Part shown: positions 38,001 to 50,000 of the stretch, one piece after another | Position numbering within the stretch: position 1 is the first letter of the stretch | Layout: each line of letters starts with the position of its first letter | Assembly: GCF_001704415.2 (NCBI RefSeq) | Contig: NC_030816.1 | Location: 82,400,713-82,464,712 of the forward strand | Length of the DNA stretch: 64,000 nucleotides | Source of the DNA: Capra hircus | Taxonomy: Eukaryota > Chordata > Mammalia > Artiodactyla > Bovidae | Direction of reading: 5' to 3' | Notes under the pieces: generated by a model | Told to the model about the DNA's origin: nothing | What the model saw: only the letters and a program-made list of their open reading frames with translations | The model's database searches: none | Translations under genes and position numbers: made by a program

Positions 38001-41000
38001 CCCGGCTGCCCTGGTAGCCTTGGAGCCGTGTTTGTTGTTTAATTCAGTTTTCTACTTGTTCTACAATCCTAAAGGAAATCAACCCTGAATATTCATTGGA
38101 AGGACTGATGCTGAAGCTGAAGCCTGCAATTCTTTGGCCACCTGATGGGAAGAGCCAACTCGTTGGATGAGATTGGTTCATGGTATCACTGACTCAGTAG
38201 ACATGAGTCTGAACAAACTCTGGGAGCTAGTGGAGGACGGAGGAGCCTGGTGTGCTGCCATCCATGAGGTCGCAAAGAGTTGGACACAACTTAGCCACTG
38301 AACAACAACGACAGCTTGTTCTTGGCAGCAGAGTTGCTGTAGTACAATCTAGTCTCACGTGGCCCAGGGCGGAGGCCCGCCAGGAGTGCCAGGTTAATTA
38401 TCAGAACTCTTAACACCTCCATTCATCTTCTCTGGAGCAGCTCAGACCTCTGGCCAAGCCTCCCTCTCATTCATCTTCACTCTCATGCCTCCCTCATTGG
38501 TGTGGTCTGACCACTCCATGCCTTTCTGAGTGTGTAACGTTTAAAACACATTTCCCATCCCAACAGTTGTGTGGGTGTAGGCAGATAACATGTTTCAGGG
38601 CCAGGACCTGGGTGTGGTGAAGTTGGTCGGGTTCTTGGCATGAGTTGCTTCAGGTTTGGAGTTCTTGGTTTTGTTTTGATCACTCTCTAGTGAGAGAGGC
38701 TCAGGCTTTCTTCTTGTTTTTTTTTTTTTTCTTTGTTTTTTTCCCCCAGGATGTTTTACAGTGTTGAGGAACCTGCTGGGAGAATGGCAATCACGTTGAA
38801 TTCCCCCTGTCTGTAGAGTCAACCCTGAGATGGTGGCATGCAAAGGGTGGCAAATACTTAAGCAGATTGAACAGCGATCAGGCAGTTTGTTCTTTCGGTG
38901 CAACTGATTCTGCTCCACATCATCTCCGCCTAGAGCATCCTCACTTATGGTGGTTGTTTTTCATTCTGGGGACCCACAACAGTTGAAACACAGCTTATTA
39001 TTGCCTATGCATATTTTACACTGTTGCTCAGTCGCCAAGTCGTGTCCAACTCTGCAGCCCCGTGGACGGCAGCATGCCAGGCTTCCCTGTCTTTCCGTGT
39101 CTCCCAGAGTTTGCTCAATCCCATACCCATTGAGTCAGTGATGTCATCCAACCACCTCATCCTCTGTCGCTCTCTTCTCCCTTTGCCTTCAATCTTTCCC
39201 AGCATCAGAGTCTTTTCCAGTGAGTCAACTCTTCGCATCAGGTGGCCAAAGTATTGGAGCTTCAGTTTCAGCATCAGTCCTTCCAATGAATATTCAGAGC
39301 TGATTTTCTTTAGGGTGACTGATTTGGTCTCATTGCAATCCAGTGGATTCTCAAGAGTCTTTTCTGGCCTCACAATTCAAAAGCATCAATTCTTCAGTGC
39401 TCAGCCTTTATGGTCTAACTCTCACATCCATACATGACTACTAGAAAGACCATAGCCTTGACTGTATTTTACATACTCTAGTCCATTTACTTCTTACCAC
39501 AACCCTATGTGAACAGCATTTATTTTTCCATTTAGACTTTCACAGGCTAATGAGTAGCAGTTGACTCCAGTCCTATCGAATTCCCAATCACTTGGCCCCC
39601 AGACTGTGCTGTCCTTCACGGCTATTGGATGTTATACCATGGATGCTATCTGCCCTTGAAGATTTATCTTTGCAGAATTGCACAGGAGGTAGTTCACATC
39701 TCCCAAGTGGTTCATATTCAGGAATGAGACTGTGTAACCTTACGGCTAGGCAGGCAGCGTATCTGGGCAAGACTGATTTGGTCTCAAGCCCTTCTGAAGA
39801 TTCCTCACCTCCTTGTTGGTGTTTTCACGGCTCAGTCACTAAGTCACGTCTGACTCTTTGCAAGCCCGTGAACTGTAGCCCTCCAGGCTTCTGTGTCCTT
39901 CAGTATCTCCCAGAGTTTACTCAGAGTCGTGTCCTCATCTCCTTAGGACAGAAAATGTGCCAAGTCATTGTGCAAAGTACAAGATGGCATGTTATTAACT
40001 TAATGTGAGTCAGGATGCGGGCTCTGTGTGAATTTTGGTTTATTTGATGTCTTGAAACCAGAACTGCAAAAAGACCCGTTGATTAGCTGTGCAGTAACTT
40101 GTTATGTCTGTCGTTCTTGCTTTCAGGGAAGTTTAATCAGCATTAACAGCACGTGCACAGAGATGGGCAATTTTGACAATGCTAATGTCACTGGAGAGAT
40201 AGAATTTGCCATTCGTTACTGCCTCACAGCTCATTCTTTAGAAATATGCATCAGAGCCTGTAAGAACCTTGCCTTTGGGGAGGAAAAGAAGAAAAAGTGC
40301 AATCCGTAAGTTTCTTTGTCTAAGTTTTGGCATATGATAATAGACTTATTGATTCTAAAATTTATATGGAAAAGTGAAAGTCCAAGAATAACCAAGGCAA
40401 TAGTAAAAACAAAAAGACGTGTTAAGAATTATCATAAAGCTTAATAACTCAACAATGTGTCATGGATGCAAGGACAGGCAGGAGGTCAATAGAGCAGAAT
40501 CAAAAGTCCAGATACAGATCTTAGGATACACGAGAACATAAATGATCAAGAGGCTATTAATAATCAATGTGGAAATGATGAAACTCAGTAAATGGTACTG
40601 GGAAATTTGATTTTCCATGTAGGAAAAATAAAATTCTATCCATACAACCCGTAAATAGATTGATTTTCTCCCAGTTGGTATATATGAATTGATACCATTA
40701 TTTTAACATGCGTCTCCCTGATTAATAACAAAGATGAGCAACTTCATACATGCATCCATCACTTAAAGTACACTCCTCTTCTGTGAACTCCCCATCCATA
40801 TCTTTTGTCCAATTTTCTGTCAAGTTGTCATTTAAAAATTTATTTACAGAGGTCTGGCTTTTTTAAAATCCATTTTCAATACAACTCTCCATTGGTTACA
40901 CGTATCTTACATGTCTTCTAGCTGTTACTTGTTTTCTAACATTGTGATAACTTTTCTTGTAGAGAATTTGATAGTGTCCAATTTATCCTTTTTTTCCTTT

Positions 41001-44000
41001 AAAATGTCTGCCTTTTGAGTTTGTAGGAGAATTCCACCTGAAAATCATAAATACATTCTTCTCTGTTATCTTCTATTGGAGTTTTTTCAAACTTAGATAC
41101 TTTCATATTGGAGCTGGAACTGATTTTCTGTGTATGGTTTAAAGCAAGCCCCACATTTTGGTCTTTTCCTTCCCCAACATGGAACATTTTTAGCACACAA
41201 TTTTTAGTACCACTTAGGGGAAAGGAATACTTTGTTGACCCAATCGAACTCTCCTCTGCTCTGAAACCTTCAGTAGCTTCTCAGTGCATTGCTGAAGCAC
41301 TCTGGCTCTCCATCACAAATCCCTCCTGTCTTTCTAGTCTTAACTTCTATTATTCCCCTATCTGTACCTTCTGCACCAGGAAAATTGGAATAATCATTGT
41401 CCCAAAACTACCCCCTGAAACAGGAAAGTATAGCTCATTCAAAGGGAAAGAATAAAGCAACAGAAGCTTTCTCTGAAAGAGATCTGATGGTGGGTTTACT
41501 CAACAAATACTTTAAAACAACAGCTTTAAGGATGCTCAAAGAACTAAAGAAAGATGTGGAGAAAATGGAAAAAAAAATGATATATAAACAAAATAGAAAT
41601 ATCAATAAAGAGATAGAAAACCTAAAAAGAAAACAATTCTGGAGCTGTGAAAGCTACAATAATTGAAGTGAAAATTTCACTAGAGGAATTCAAAGGTGGG
41701 TATGAGCAGGTGAAAGAAAGAATAGGTGAACTTGAAGATAGGATGATGGAATTCCTGAGTCTGGGGAACAGAAAGAAAAAAGATTAAAGAAAAACAAACA
41801 AAACCTAAAGGACCTTGAGGACCCCATGAAGTGAACCAACACAGGCAACATACCTACCAAAAGGGGGAGAGAGAAAGCATGGGGCAGAGAGAAACCTGAA
41901 GAAAGGATGGCTGAAGACTTCCCAAATGGGACGCAAGACGTAAACGCCAAAGAAGCGCTTTGAACCCCAGGGATGCTGAACTCAGAGACCCACACTGAGA
42001 CACATTATCAACAAACATTTGAAAGACAGACTCTTGAAAGCAGTAAGAAAGAAGTGAATTGTCAGTACTAGGGATTCCCCAGTTAGAATATCAGCAGATT
42101 TCTTATCAGACACTTTAGAGGACAGAATGCAGTAGGTGCTAAAGAGACAGAGACAGAGAGTGCTAAAAGGAAACGAAACACACAGCAAGACTGTTCTTCA
42201 AAAGTGAGGGAGAGATTACAACATTCTCAGCTAAAGAAAAGCTAAGGGAGCACGTTACCCCTGCCCTGCCCTGCAAGAAATGCTCAAGATGACCCTGGAA
42301 GTGAAATGAAAGGACACTAGACAGTAACTCAAGACAAATGAAAAAATAAAGACCTCGATAATGGCACATAGACAGGCAGTTACAAAAGGTCCCGTAACTG
42401 TAATCAGTGGGAGGTAATTCCACTTTTGGTTTCTCATATGACTTAGGACACGACTACCTTTTGAAAGATTATGGGTGTCATTTTGGCTTGTCACTCCACA
42501 CTTGGTCTCTGACATAATTTAAGAGACTAATGCATTTAAAAGAATTAGTACTTTCTAGTTTTGGACACATGGGCTTCCCAGGCAGCACCAGTGATAAAGA
42601 ACCTGCCTGCCAATGCAGGAGACGTTAGAGACCCAGGTTTGATCCCTGGGTCAGGAAGATCCCCTGGAGGAGGAAATGGCAACCCACTCCAGTATTCTTG
42701 TCTGGAAAATCCCATGGACAGAGGAGCCTGGTGGGCTACAGTCCATAGTGTTGTGAAGAGTCAGGACTGAAGAGACTTGAGCACACACATGCACATCTAG
42801 CTTTGTAACACCAGCAAGGGAAAGAGGTGAGGATAGAGCTGAAAAGAGGCAGAGTTCTTATGTTGCTAAGGTTAACATGGCATGAATTCAGTTAGTGCTA
42901 TAACTTTAAGATGGTCAATGCAATCCCCTTAGTAACTACAAAGAAAATAGCTATAGAAAACAAAAACAGAACAAGCAAGAAAGGAATTTATATGTTTCAC
43001 CACAGAAAATCAGCTAAACACAAAAGAATACAGAGGGCACAAAAGCTACAAGGCAAAAGAAACAGCAAATGACAGAGGTAAGTATTAATATTTCTTATCA
43101 GTTGACACAGGTTTGATCTCTGGGTTGGGAAGATCCCCTGGAGAAGGAAATGGCAACCCACTGCAGTCTTCTTGCCTGGAAAATCCCGTGGACAGAGGAG
43201 CTTGGTGGGCTACAGACCAAAGGGTCACAAAGAGTCAGACACGACTGAACACGCATGCAAATGCAATTAGTAGTTAATTTAAAGAAAAATGGATTAGACT
43301 GTCCAATCAAAAGACAGAAACTGGCAGAATGGATAAAAACAGAGAATGTAACTGTATACCATCTACAAGAGACTCACTTGAGATCTAAAGACACAAAGGG
43401 AAGATATTCCATACAGATGGTAACCGAGAGCAAGCAGCGGTAGCTGTACCATTATCAGACAAACAGGCTTTAAGTCTGAAAAGATTACAAGAGATAAAGG
43501 ACATTATATATTCGTAAAAGGTTCAGTACAACAAGATGATAAAATGATCCTAAATGTCTGTACATCTAATAACAGACCATCAAGATATAAGAAGCAAAAA
43601 CTGACAGAACTGAAGAGAGAAATATTGAGTTCATATTGGGTAGTTCAGTTCAAGTCGCTCAGTCGTGTCCAACTCTTTACAACCCCATAAACTGCAGCAC
43701 TCCAGGCCTCCCTGTCCATCACCAACTCCCGGAGTTCACCCAAACCCAAGTCCATTGAATCGGTGATGCCATCCAGCCATCTCATCCTCTGTTGTCCCCT
43801 TCTCCTCCCACCTTCAGTCTTTCCCAGCATCAGGGTCTTTTCAAATGAGTCAGTTCTTCACATCAGGTGGCCAAAGTATTGGAGTTTCAGCTTCAGCATC
43901 AGTTCTTCAAATGAACATTCGTAACGGGGGAGATCTTATAGAAAAACTTATATGAACTTTTTTCACTAACCGATAGCCCTACAGTAATAGTTGGACATAT

Positions 44001-47000
44001 CAATACTCCAGGGTCAGTAACATAACATCCAGATGATGATAAGAAGGGAAATAGAGACTTAACTAGATAACATGGGTGTGTCTTTTATTATAATGCTTTA
44101 TGCTATACAGATATATTTGATATCTCTTGTTTTCCAATGTGTGAGGTCTCATGATGATCAAGGATCTGAGTCAATCAACAGTGAGGTGTTGATGAGCCTT
44201 GAGTCCTGCTCTATAAGAAGCATGACTGAAAGGGAGGCAGAGGCCTGAGGCTGGGGTTCCAGCGGGGATCCCAACTCGGGGAGGGTTCCTGCTCTCTGTG
44301 GCTTTGATATAGCAGAGCTGGTTTCTAACCCTTGGGACAGGACCTGGGCACGTGGTGTCCCTGCTATCAGTGCCACTGCCGGAAGAGCCCGGAAGGACAG
44401 TCTCAGGACCTGAGCAGAGGGGTCAGCCTGGGATGGGGCTCCCGGGGGTGGGTGGCCTCCAGACCCGGGGAGAGGGGCTCAGGGAGGCCAGTCCTCAGCT
44501 GTCAGGACGCAGTATCCGAGGCCCCGCAGGAAGAGCATGGCGTGCAGCATATACTTTCCATTTCCACGTTTTTTTCTTGTGGGCTGGGGAGAAGAGGCAG
44601 GCGGGGTGAGGACAAGCTGGCACAGGCCTCAGGATCCAGGTAGATGAGAAACCTGCCACCCACTGAGCCCCCAGGGAGCCCCCGCTTCCCAGGGCGTCAC
44701 TGATGAGTGATCCAGATCCGAGGAGGGGGCTTCACACCCCCAGAAAAGTTCCAGAGGATTATAGCCCGAGACTGTGTAAATGGGGGGCTGTGCACCCAGC
44801 ACTGTCGCTGGGGCACCCACTGAACGCTTTCTGTCAACCCCAGAGGCAGTGGGAAGCGGCGTTAAAGCAACCGCTGACATGCAGTTCTCCTCCTGAACCC
44901 TTTGCCCGCCCTGCATGCTGGGCTCTCACCCCTTGCTGTCTGCATTTGGCCACCAGCTACGTCAAGACCTATCTGCTGCCTGACAGATCGTCCCAGGGAA
45001 AACGCAAGACCAGCGTCCAGAAGAACACAGTGGAGCCGACCTTTCAGGAGACCTTGAAGGTACTTGCTGGGCAAACGCTCCTGGGCAGAGTGTCCCCATC
45101 CCGGGCTGGGCTTCTGGGGCCAGAGTCCAGCCAGTGGTTCCTTCAAACTCTTGAGTCAGTTAAACGTAAGTGCAGACACTGAAACATTCCGGCAGGGCTC
45201 TGTCAATCAGTGGCAAGTGGTAGAAAATAAATTTCAGCCTTTGTACAGAAAAAGTGCTGAGTCTGATGGACCGGTGCATGGCTTTGGATTAATGATTTGC
45301 GAGACAATGGTGAAAAGGAAATAGGCTGCCTCACCGTTTCTAAAGGAGAAGACAATGGCACCCCACCCCAGTACCCTTACCTGGAAAATCCCATGGACGG
45401 AGGAGCCTGGTAGGCTACAGTCCTTGAGGCTGCAAAGAGTTGGACACGACTGAGCCACTTCACTTCAGTTTCTAAAATTGGTCTGTTCTGTTGGATTTTT
45501 ATGACTATCAGAGAGGTATCGTCAAACCAGGGGCCCTGTAAATGAAACTGCTGAGTTAGTATCCTTGTGAAAGTACTTCTTTGTCATAGTATCTGGCAGA
45601 CCCGGGTCTCTTCTTTTATGAAGAATCCTTTGGCCACTTGATGCCAAGAGCTGATTCACTGGAAAAGCCCCTGATGCTGGGAAAGATTGAGGGCAGGAGA
45701 AGAGGGACGACAGAGGATGAGATGGTTGGATGGCATCACCGAGTCAATGGACCTCAGTTTGACCAAGCTCCAGGAGATAGTGAAGGACAGGGAAGCCTGG
45801 TGTGCTGCAGTCCATGGGGTTGCAAGGAGTTGGACCAACAACAACTTAAAAAAAAAAAATTTCTGGAAGAATTGTTCAGGTTTCCATTTTCTTTGGCACT
45901 AAGAATTGTGACTGGTGGCTTAGGGCAGAGACCAGGGAGGGACTGCCTCCCACTGGGGTACAGGGAGGAGAATTGCAGGTGATGTCTAGTGAGTGTAGAT
46001 GGCAGACAGGCGTGGGAGGCCTTGAGCTGGAAGGACAGTCCAGAGGCACAGAGATGTACCCACTGAAGGCTAGTCAGCCCAGGGATTCCATGTGTCAAGC
46101 CCGAGAAAAGAGAAGACTTTGTTTGCCTTCTTTGGCGAGTAGGGACATTTGTGAACTCCCAGCTAGGGGCCATCTGGGCAGCTGGCACAAGGGTCCTACT
46201 TGGGACATGAAAATAGCCATTGTTTTCTGTGCCCTTGCTGTGACCAAGTGCTTTATGTACCCTCTGAGCCATGTGTTGGCATCCTCACTTAGCAATGGGG
46301 AAGTTGAAGCTTAAAGAGTCCTTAAAAGTACACCCAGAACCTAGGATAGACAAGCAGTCCTTCACAAAATTTCCATTCATAAGGACTCCCCAAGGAATTG
46401 CTTTTAAAAGCAGATTGGAGAAAGAAATGGTAGCCCACTGCAGTATTCTTGCCTGGAGAATCCCATGAACAGAGGAGAGTGGCGGGCTACAGTCCCTGGG
46501 GTCGCAAGAGTCAGACACATGACTTAGCAACTTTCTTTTCATTCAGTAAGTGTGGGTGGGGCCTGAGGTGCTACTGGTCTGGGACACTCCTCCAGTAGTT
46601 TTCTGGTAGTTTTCACGTGGCTTTGCTCACCTAACAGAATTTTGAAAAGCTCTGTGCTACCTCACACATTGTGAGCTTACATATAAAATTACTCGTCACA
46701 GGTTTAAGGTGCTTTGTACTGAACAAGGCAGACAAATATCTCATATTTTATGAAATGAGACAAAGATGAGCATTGACTCTAGTTTAGATAAATATTATAT
46801 ACTCTGATTTTTAAAGTTTTCACTACCTTAGTTAAAGGGCACCCAGAATCTCAACTCAGTGTACCATGAATATTTTATCCAGTGTATTGTGAGTGTCTTG
46901 GTTATCCTATAAAGCTTCCCAGATACATTGAGAAGAACCGATCTTTATTCTAAATGTAGAACATCCCAACATGGACCCAGCTTTAGGCTTTCATAGAAAT

Positions 47001-50000
47001 CATACATAAAATGGAAAAGATGGGCCGATGAAGAAGCCGAGCAATCATGAACAGTGTGTCGGAAACCAGATTTCAGACCCTTTAGTTCGGCTCCCTGGAG
47101 GTCACATCCCTGGGGCAGGGGGCGGGAGTATGATACCTAGCTTCACCAGTTTGGAGAAACGTGCATGTGAAGGTTGAGGATCTGAAAGCCGACTCTCAGT
47201 TTTCTAGGCACAGCACTCCTTGGGGAGACTTCTGGTGCTCCACGGGGTGCAGGCGCTCCCCAGGAAGACCACTCAGTGGGGGGCCGGGGAAGGGTGAACA
47301 GTGACACTCGATCTGAGTGACAGTGGCTGTGACCTTAACCCTCGTTCTCTGGAGTCGGTGACACGTACCCCGTGGAGACTAGCAAGCCAGGGTCTGCCAG
47401 CCCAGCCTCCTGGGCCTTGCCGGCAATGGAAAGCAGGTCTTACTTTGCACTGTGGCCTCAGTCAGCCAAAGGGAGTCATCCTGTTTTGTCAGGAAGGGGC
47501 CACCAGTCAGGGAGCCCCTGAAGAGCAGCAAGGGGTCAAGGAAGGCTGCCCAGCGTGCAGAGCTGCCCCGAGGCGGGCAGACCCGGGGGACCAAAAGCTT
47601 TGCTCCCCGAAGCGCCTGGCTCTGAGAGGGCACAGATGCTGCGTGGCGGACTGTTGGTCTGAACTGCACTCGCGGGGCTTGTAGCCATGAAGAAAATAAC
47701 CAGATTAATTAGAAGTTTAAAGATAGAGTATGGAACAAAGGGCAGTGTTGGAAACAGACGAAAAATCGTCCAGGAGCTGTGAGCCCATGCTCACTGTCTG
47801 CCTGCCTCCACAGTACCAGGTGGAGCTGGCCCAGCTGGCCAGCCGGCAGCTGCAAGTGTCCGTGTGGCATCTGGGCGTGCTCACCCGGAGGGTGTTTCTT
47901 GGAGAAGTGATCGTCCCTCTGGCCACGTGGGATTTCGAAGACAGAGAATCACAGTCCTTCCGCTGGTATCCGCTCCGGGCCAAGGTGAGCTTGAAGGCCT
48001 CCCTGGTGGCTCAGATGGTACAGAATCTGCCTGCGATGCAGATGCAGGTTTGATCCCTGGGTCGGGACGATCCCCTGGAGAAGGGCATGGCAACCCACTC
48101 CAGTTCTTGCCTTGAGAATCCTGTGGACAGAGGAGCCTGGAGGGCTATAGTCCATGGGGTTCAGACACAGCTGAGCAACTAAGCCCAGCCCCCACCCCCA
48201 GCACGAGAACCAAACTGACTTGTCAAAGGGATCCTAGGAGAGAATCCCAGAAGATCCCTGGGAGCCGGGGTCCCTGCCTGCCTGTGACTCTGCAGTGGGA
48301 GCTTCAGCCTGGCTCCCTGGTTGGGGGGTGGGCTGGAGTCTCACCTGCTCAGCTGTGTTCAGGGTCCCAAATAGCCCCACCCTCAGTGGGGTCCAGACAC
48401 CAGCAGAGATCAGGCTGGGGGTTCAGGTCCTGGTGACGGCCTGGTAGGTCCACACGCTTCCCAGATTTCGGGGCCACCTGGTGTCAGCTGAGGAGGCTTG
48501 ACCTTCTCGAGCTAAAGTCCCCCCCAGACCTGCGGGGTTGTCACGTGCCGTGCCTCCACCCCAAGCAAGCAGTAAGAGATGAGGATGGCCTGACCCGTGT
48601 TCTCAGGAAGGCCAGCAGGGGCCGCAGGTCAGCTCGGCCGGGAGGGTGAGAGGCCAGGGAGAAAGGGCTGCGCTTCTTGGGGCAGCTGCTTTGCCCATGT
48701 TTCTGAGCCAAGATCGTGGACAGGGAGAGAGCACGGATGAGAAAGAGGGGACGTGTGCTCTGCCACCTCCTAAGAGGTGGCAGCAGGGTGTGGGGCCACG
48801 TGAGAATCTGGCAGGGCCTTTACGAGGGCTGGGCCGGGCCCAGATGGCCTTGTCCCTGTTTTCCCCGCCAGAGGCCCCGGGGGCTATTTTTTAGGATGCT
48901 TCTGCTTAGAAGTGGGCTTCCCCAGTGACTCAGATGGTAAAAAAAAAACAAAAACAAAAAACAAAAAAAAAACCCTGCCTGCAATACAGGAGACCCAGGT
49001 TCGATCTCTGGGTCAGGAAAATTCCCCCAGAGAAGGGAATGGCAACCCACTCTAGTGTTCTTGCCTGGAGAATTCCAGGGACAGAGGAACCTGGAGGGCT
49101 ACAGTCCATGGGGTCACAGAGAGTCGGACAGGAAGCACCTCTGCTTAGAAGCAGCTCTGGTTTCTGGCCTCTATGGTGTTAAGCCCAGGCCTGGCAGGGT
49201 CCCACCCTCCTTCCCATCTCTCTTCTCTAGTGGGGTCTGCACAACTCGCCCTCAGTCCCCTCCAGTGCCCTGTGCTTGCTCTTCTCAGAACCTTAGTTTA
49301 TCCTTAGGCCGCCTCTTGGAATCTCTGAGGTCAGCCCAAGATGGCGCTTAAATCCCTGCTCCTCCTTGAAGGCTCTCCCGATTTTCCCTGCCAGATGTGG
49401 TCTACGTGCCCCCCCACCCTCCAGCTCCCTGTCGAGGGGCCCCGTCCTGTCTTCTTCCCCCAGGATCTTATTCAGGTTGAGGCAGGCCGCCGCCAAGGCT
49501 GGTCATCTCTTTGATAAGCAGGCAAGGAGCTGAGATCCCCAGACTGAGCGGCGTCCCTCCTAATCCTGGCTGATAGACAGTGACTCTCCATGCTGGATCG
49601 AGGCGGGGGTCTGCTCACAGGCCCACCCTTTCAGCCCTGCCAGGAGGGAACCATGGGGTTGTCAAAGATTTCTGGAAGTTGAGGGTGGAGGCTGGTCCCT
49701 GCTGGGGGGCTGGAATGAATCTAGATGCTTCCGTTCCCCTCCCAAACCTCTCCACTCACTCACTCGCCAGGTGGGAGGCTGGGGCACCTCCTGCCCCCGT
49801 TCCTGGGCTCTCCCAGGCCTGCAGAGGCTTTGCCGGGATGGGGTGGGCAGGGGGAGTTGGAAGAGGACACTTATGGTCAGTGCTGAGACAATGAGAGGAG
49901 TCCAGAAGGTTCTGGGGGCTGGGGAGTTCTGCCTCTGAGCTCTGTCTCATATCCCGCAGGCAGAGAAATCCGAAGACAGCCTTCCCACCAATAACGGAGA

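Larger units (their letters stand above)
27977..40126 (+). other. SYTL3 12 kb intron between linker and C2A exons
   Basis: Repeats are listed individually. Stretches with no recognised element: 29100-29340, 29650-30000, 30460-30950, 31160-31590, 31930-33625, 34170-34600, 35010-35935, 36145-36445, 37320-38060, 38315-39010, 39475-39830 and 39945-40125. A MER5A-like stretch lies at about 30110-30265; 32480-32820 looks like an ancient unclassified repeat and has an open frame of no known family. Confidence 0.65.
41430..44100 (+). mobile_element. Degraded L1-type LINE with insertions
   Basis: 41490-42420 reads as coiled-coil ORF1-like scraps (LKKDVEKMEKKMIYKQNR), and 43255-43440 gives endonuclease-like text (LQETHLRSKDTKGRY). 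So order ORF1 then ORF2 is kept. Interrupted by two Bov-tA (42570, 43105) and a BovB (43640). Dead. Confidence 0.6.
40306..44956 (+). other. SYTL3 intron dominated by an old L1
   Basis: 40320-40680 is an L1 fragment, 40680-41430 has AT-rich sequence with no clear class, 41430-44100 is a degraded plus-strand L1 carrying SINE and BovB insertions, and 44150-44950 is GC-richer unique sequence. Confidence 0.6.
45060..47813 (+). other. SYTL3 intron
   Basis: Contains BovA pieces (45340-45470, 46415-46540) and a BovB tail (45625-45840). 45850-46400 and 46550-47810 hold nothing recognised; the latter is GC-rich after 47050 and its open frames have no known family. Confidence 0.65.
47985..49959 (+). 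other. SYTL3 intron
   Basis: Two Bov-tA SINEs (47994-48175, 48914-49130). 48190-48910 and 49135-49955 are GC-rich and unclassified. A one-mismatch CTCF-like core is at about 48611-48624. Confidence 0.65.
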
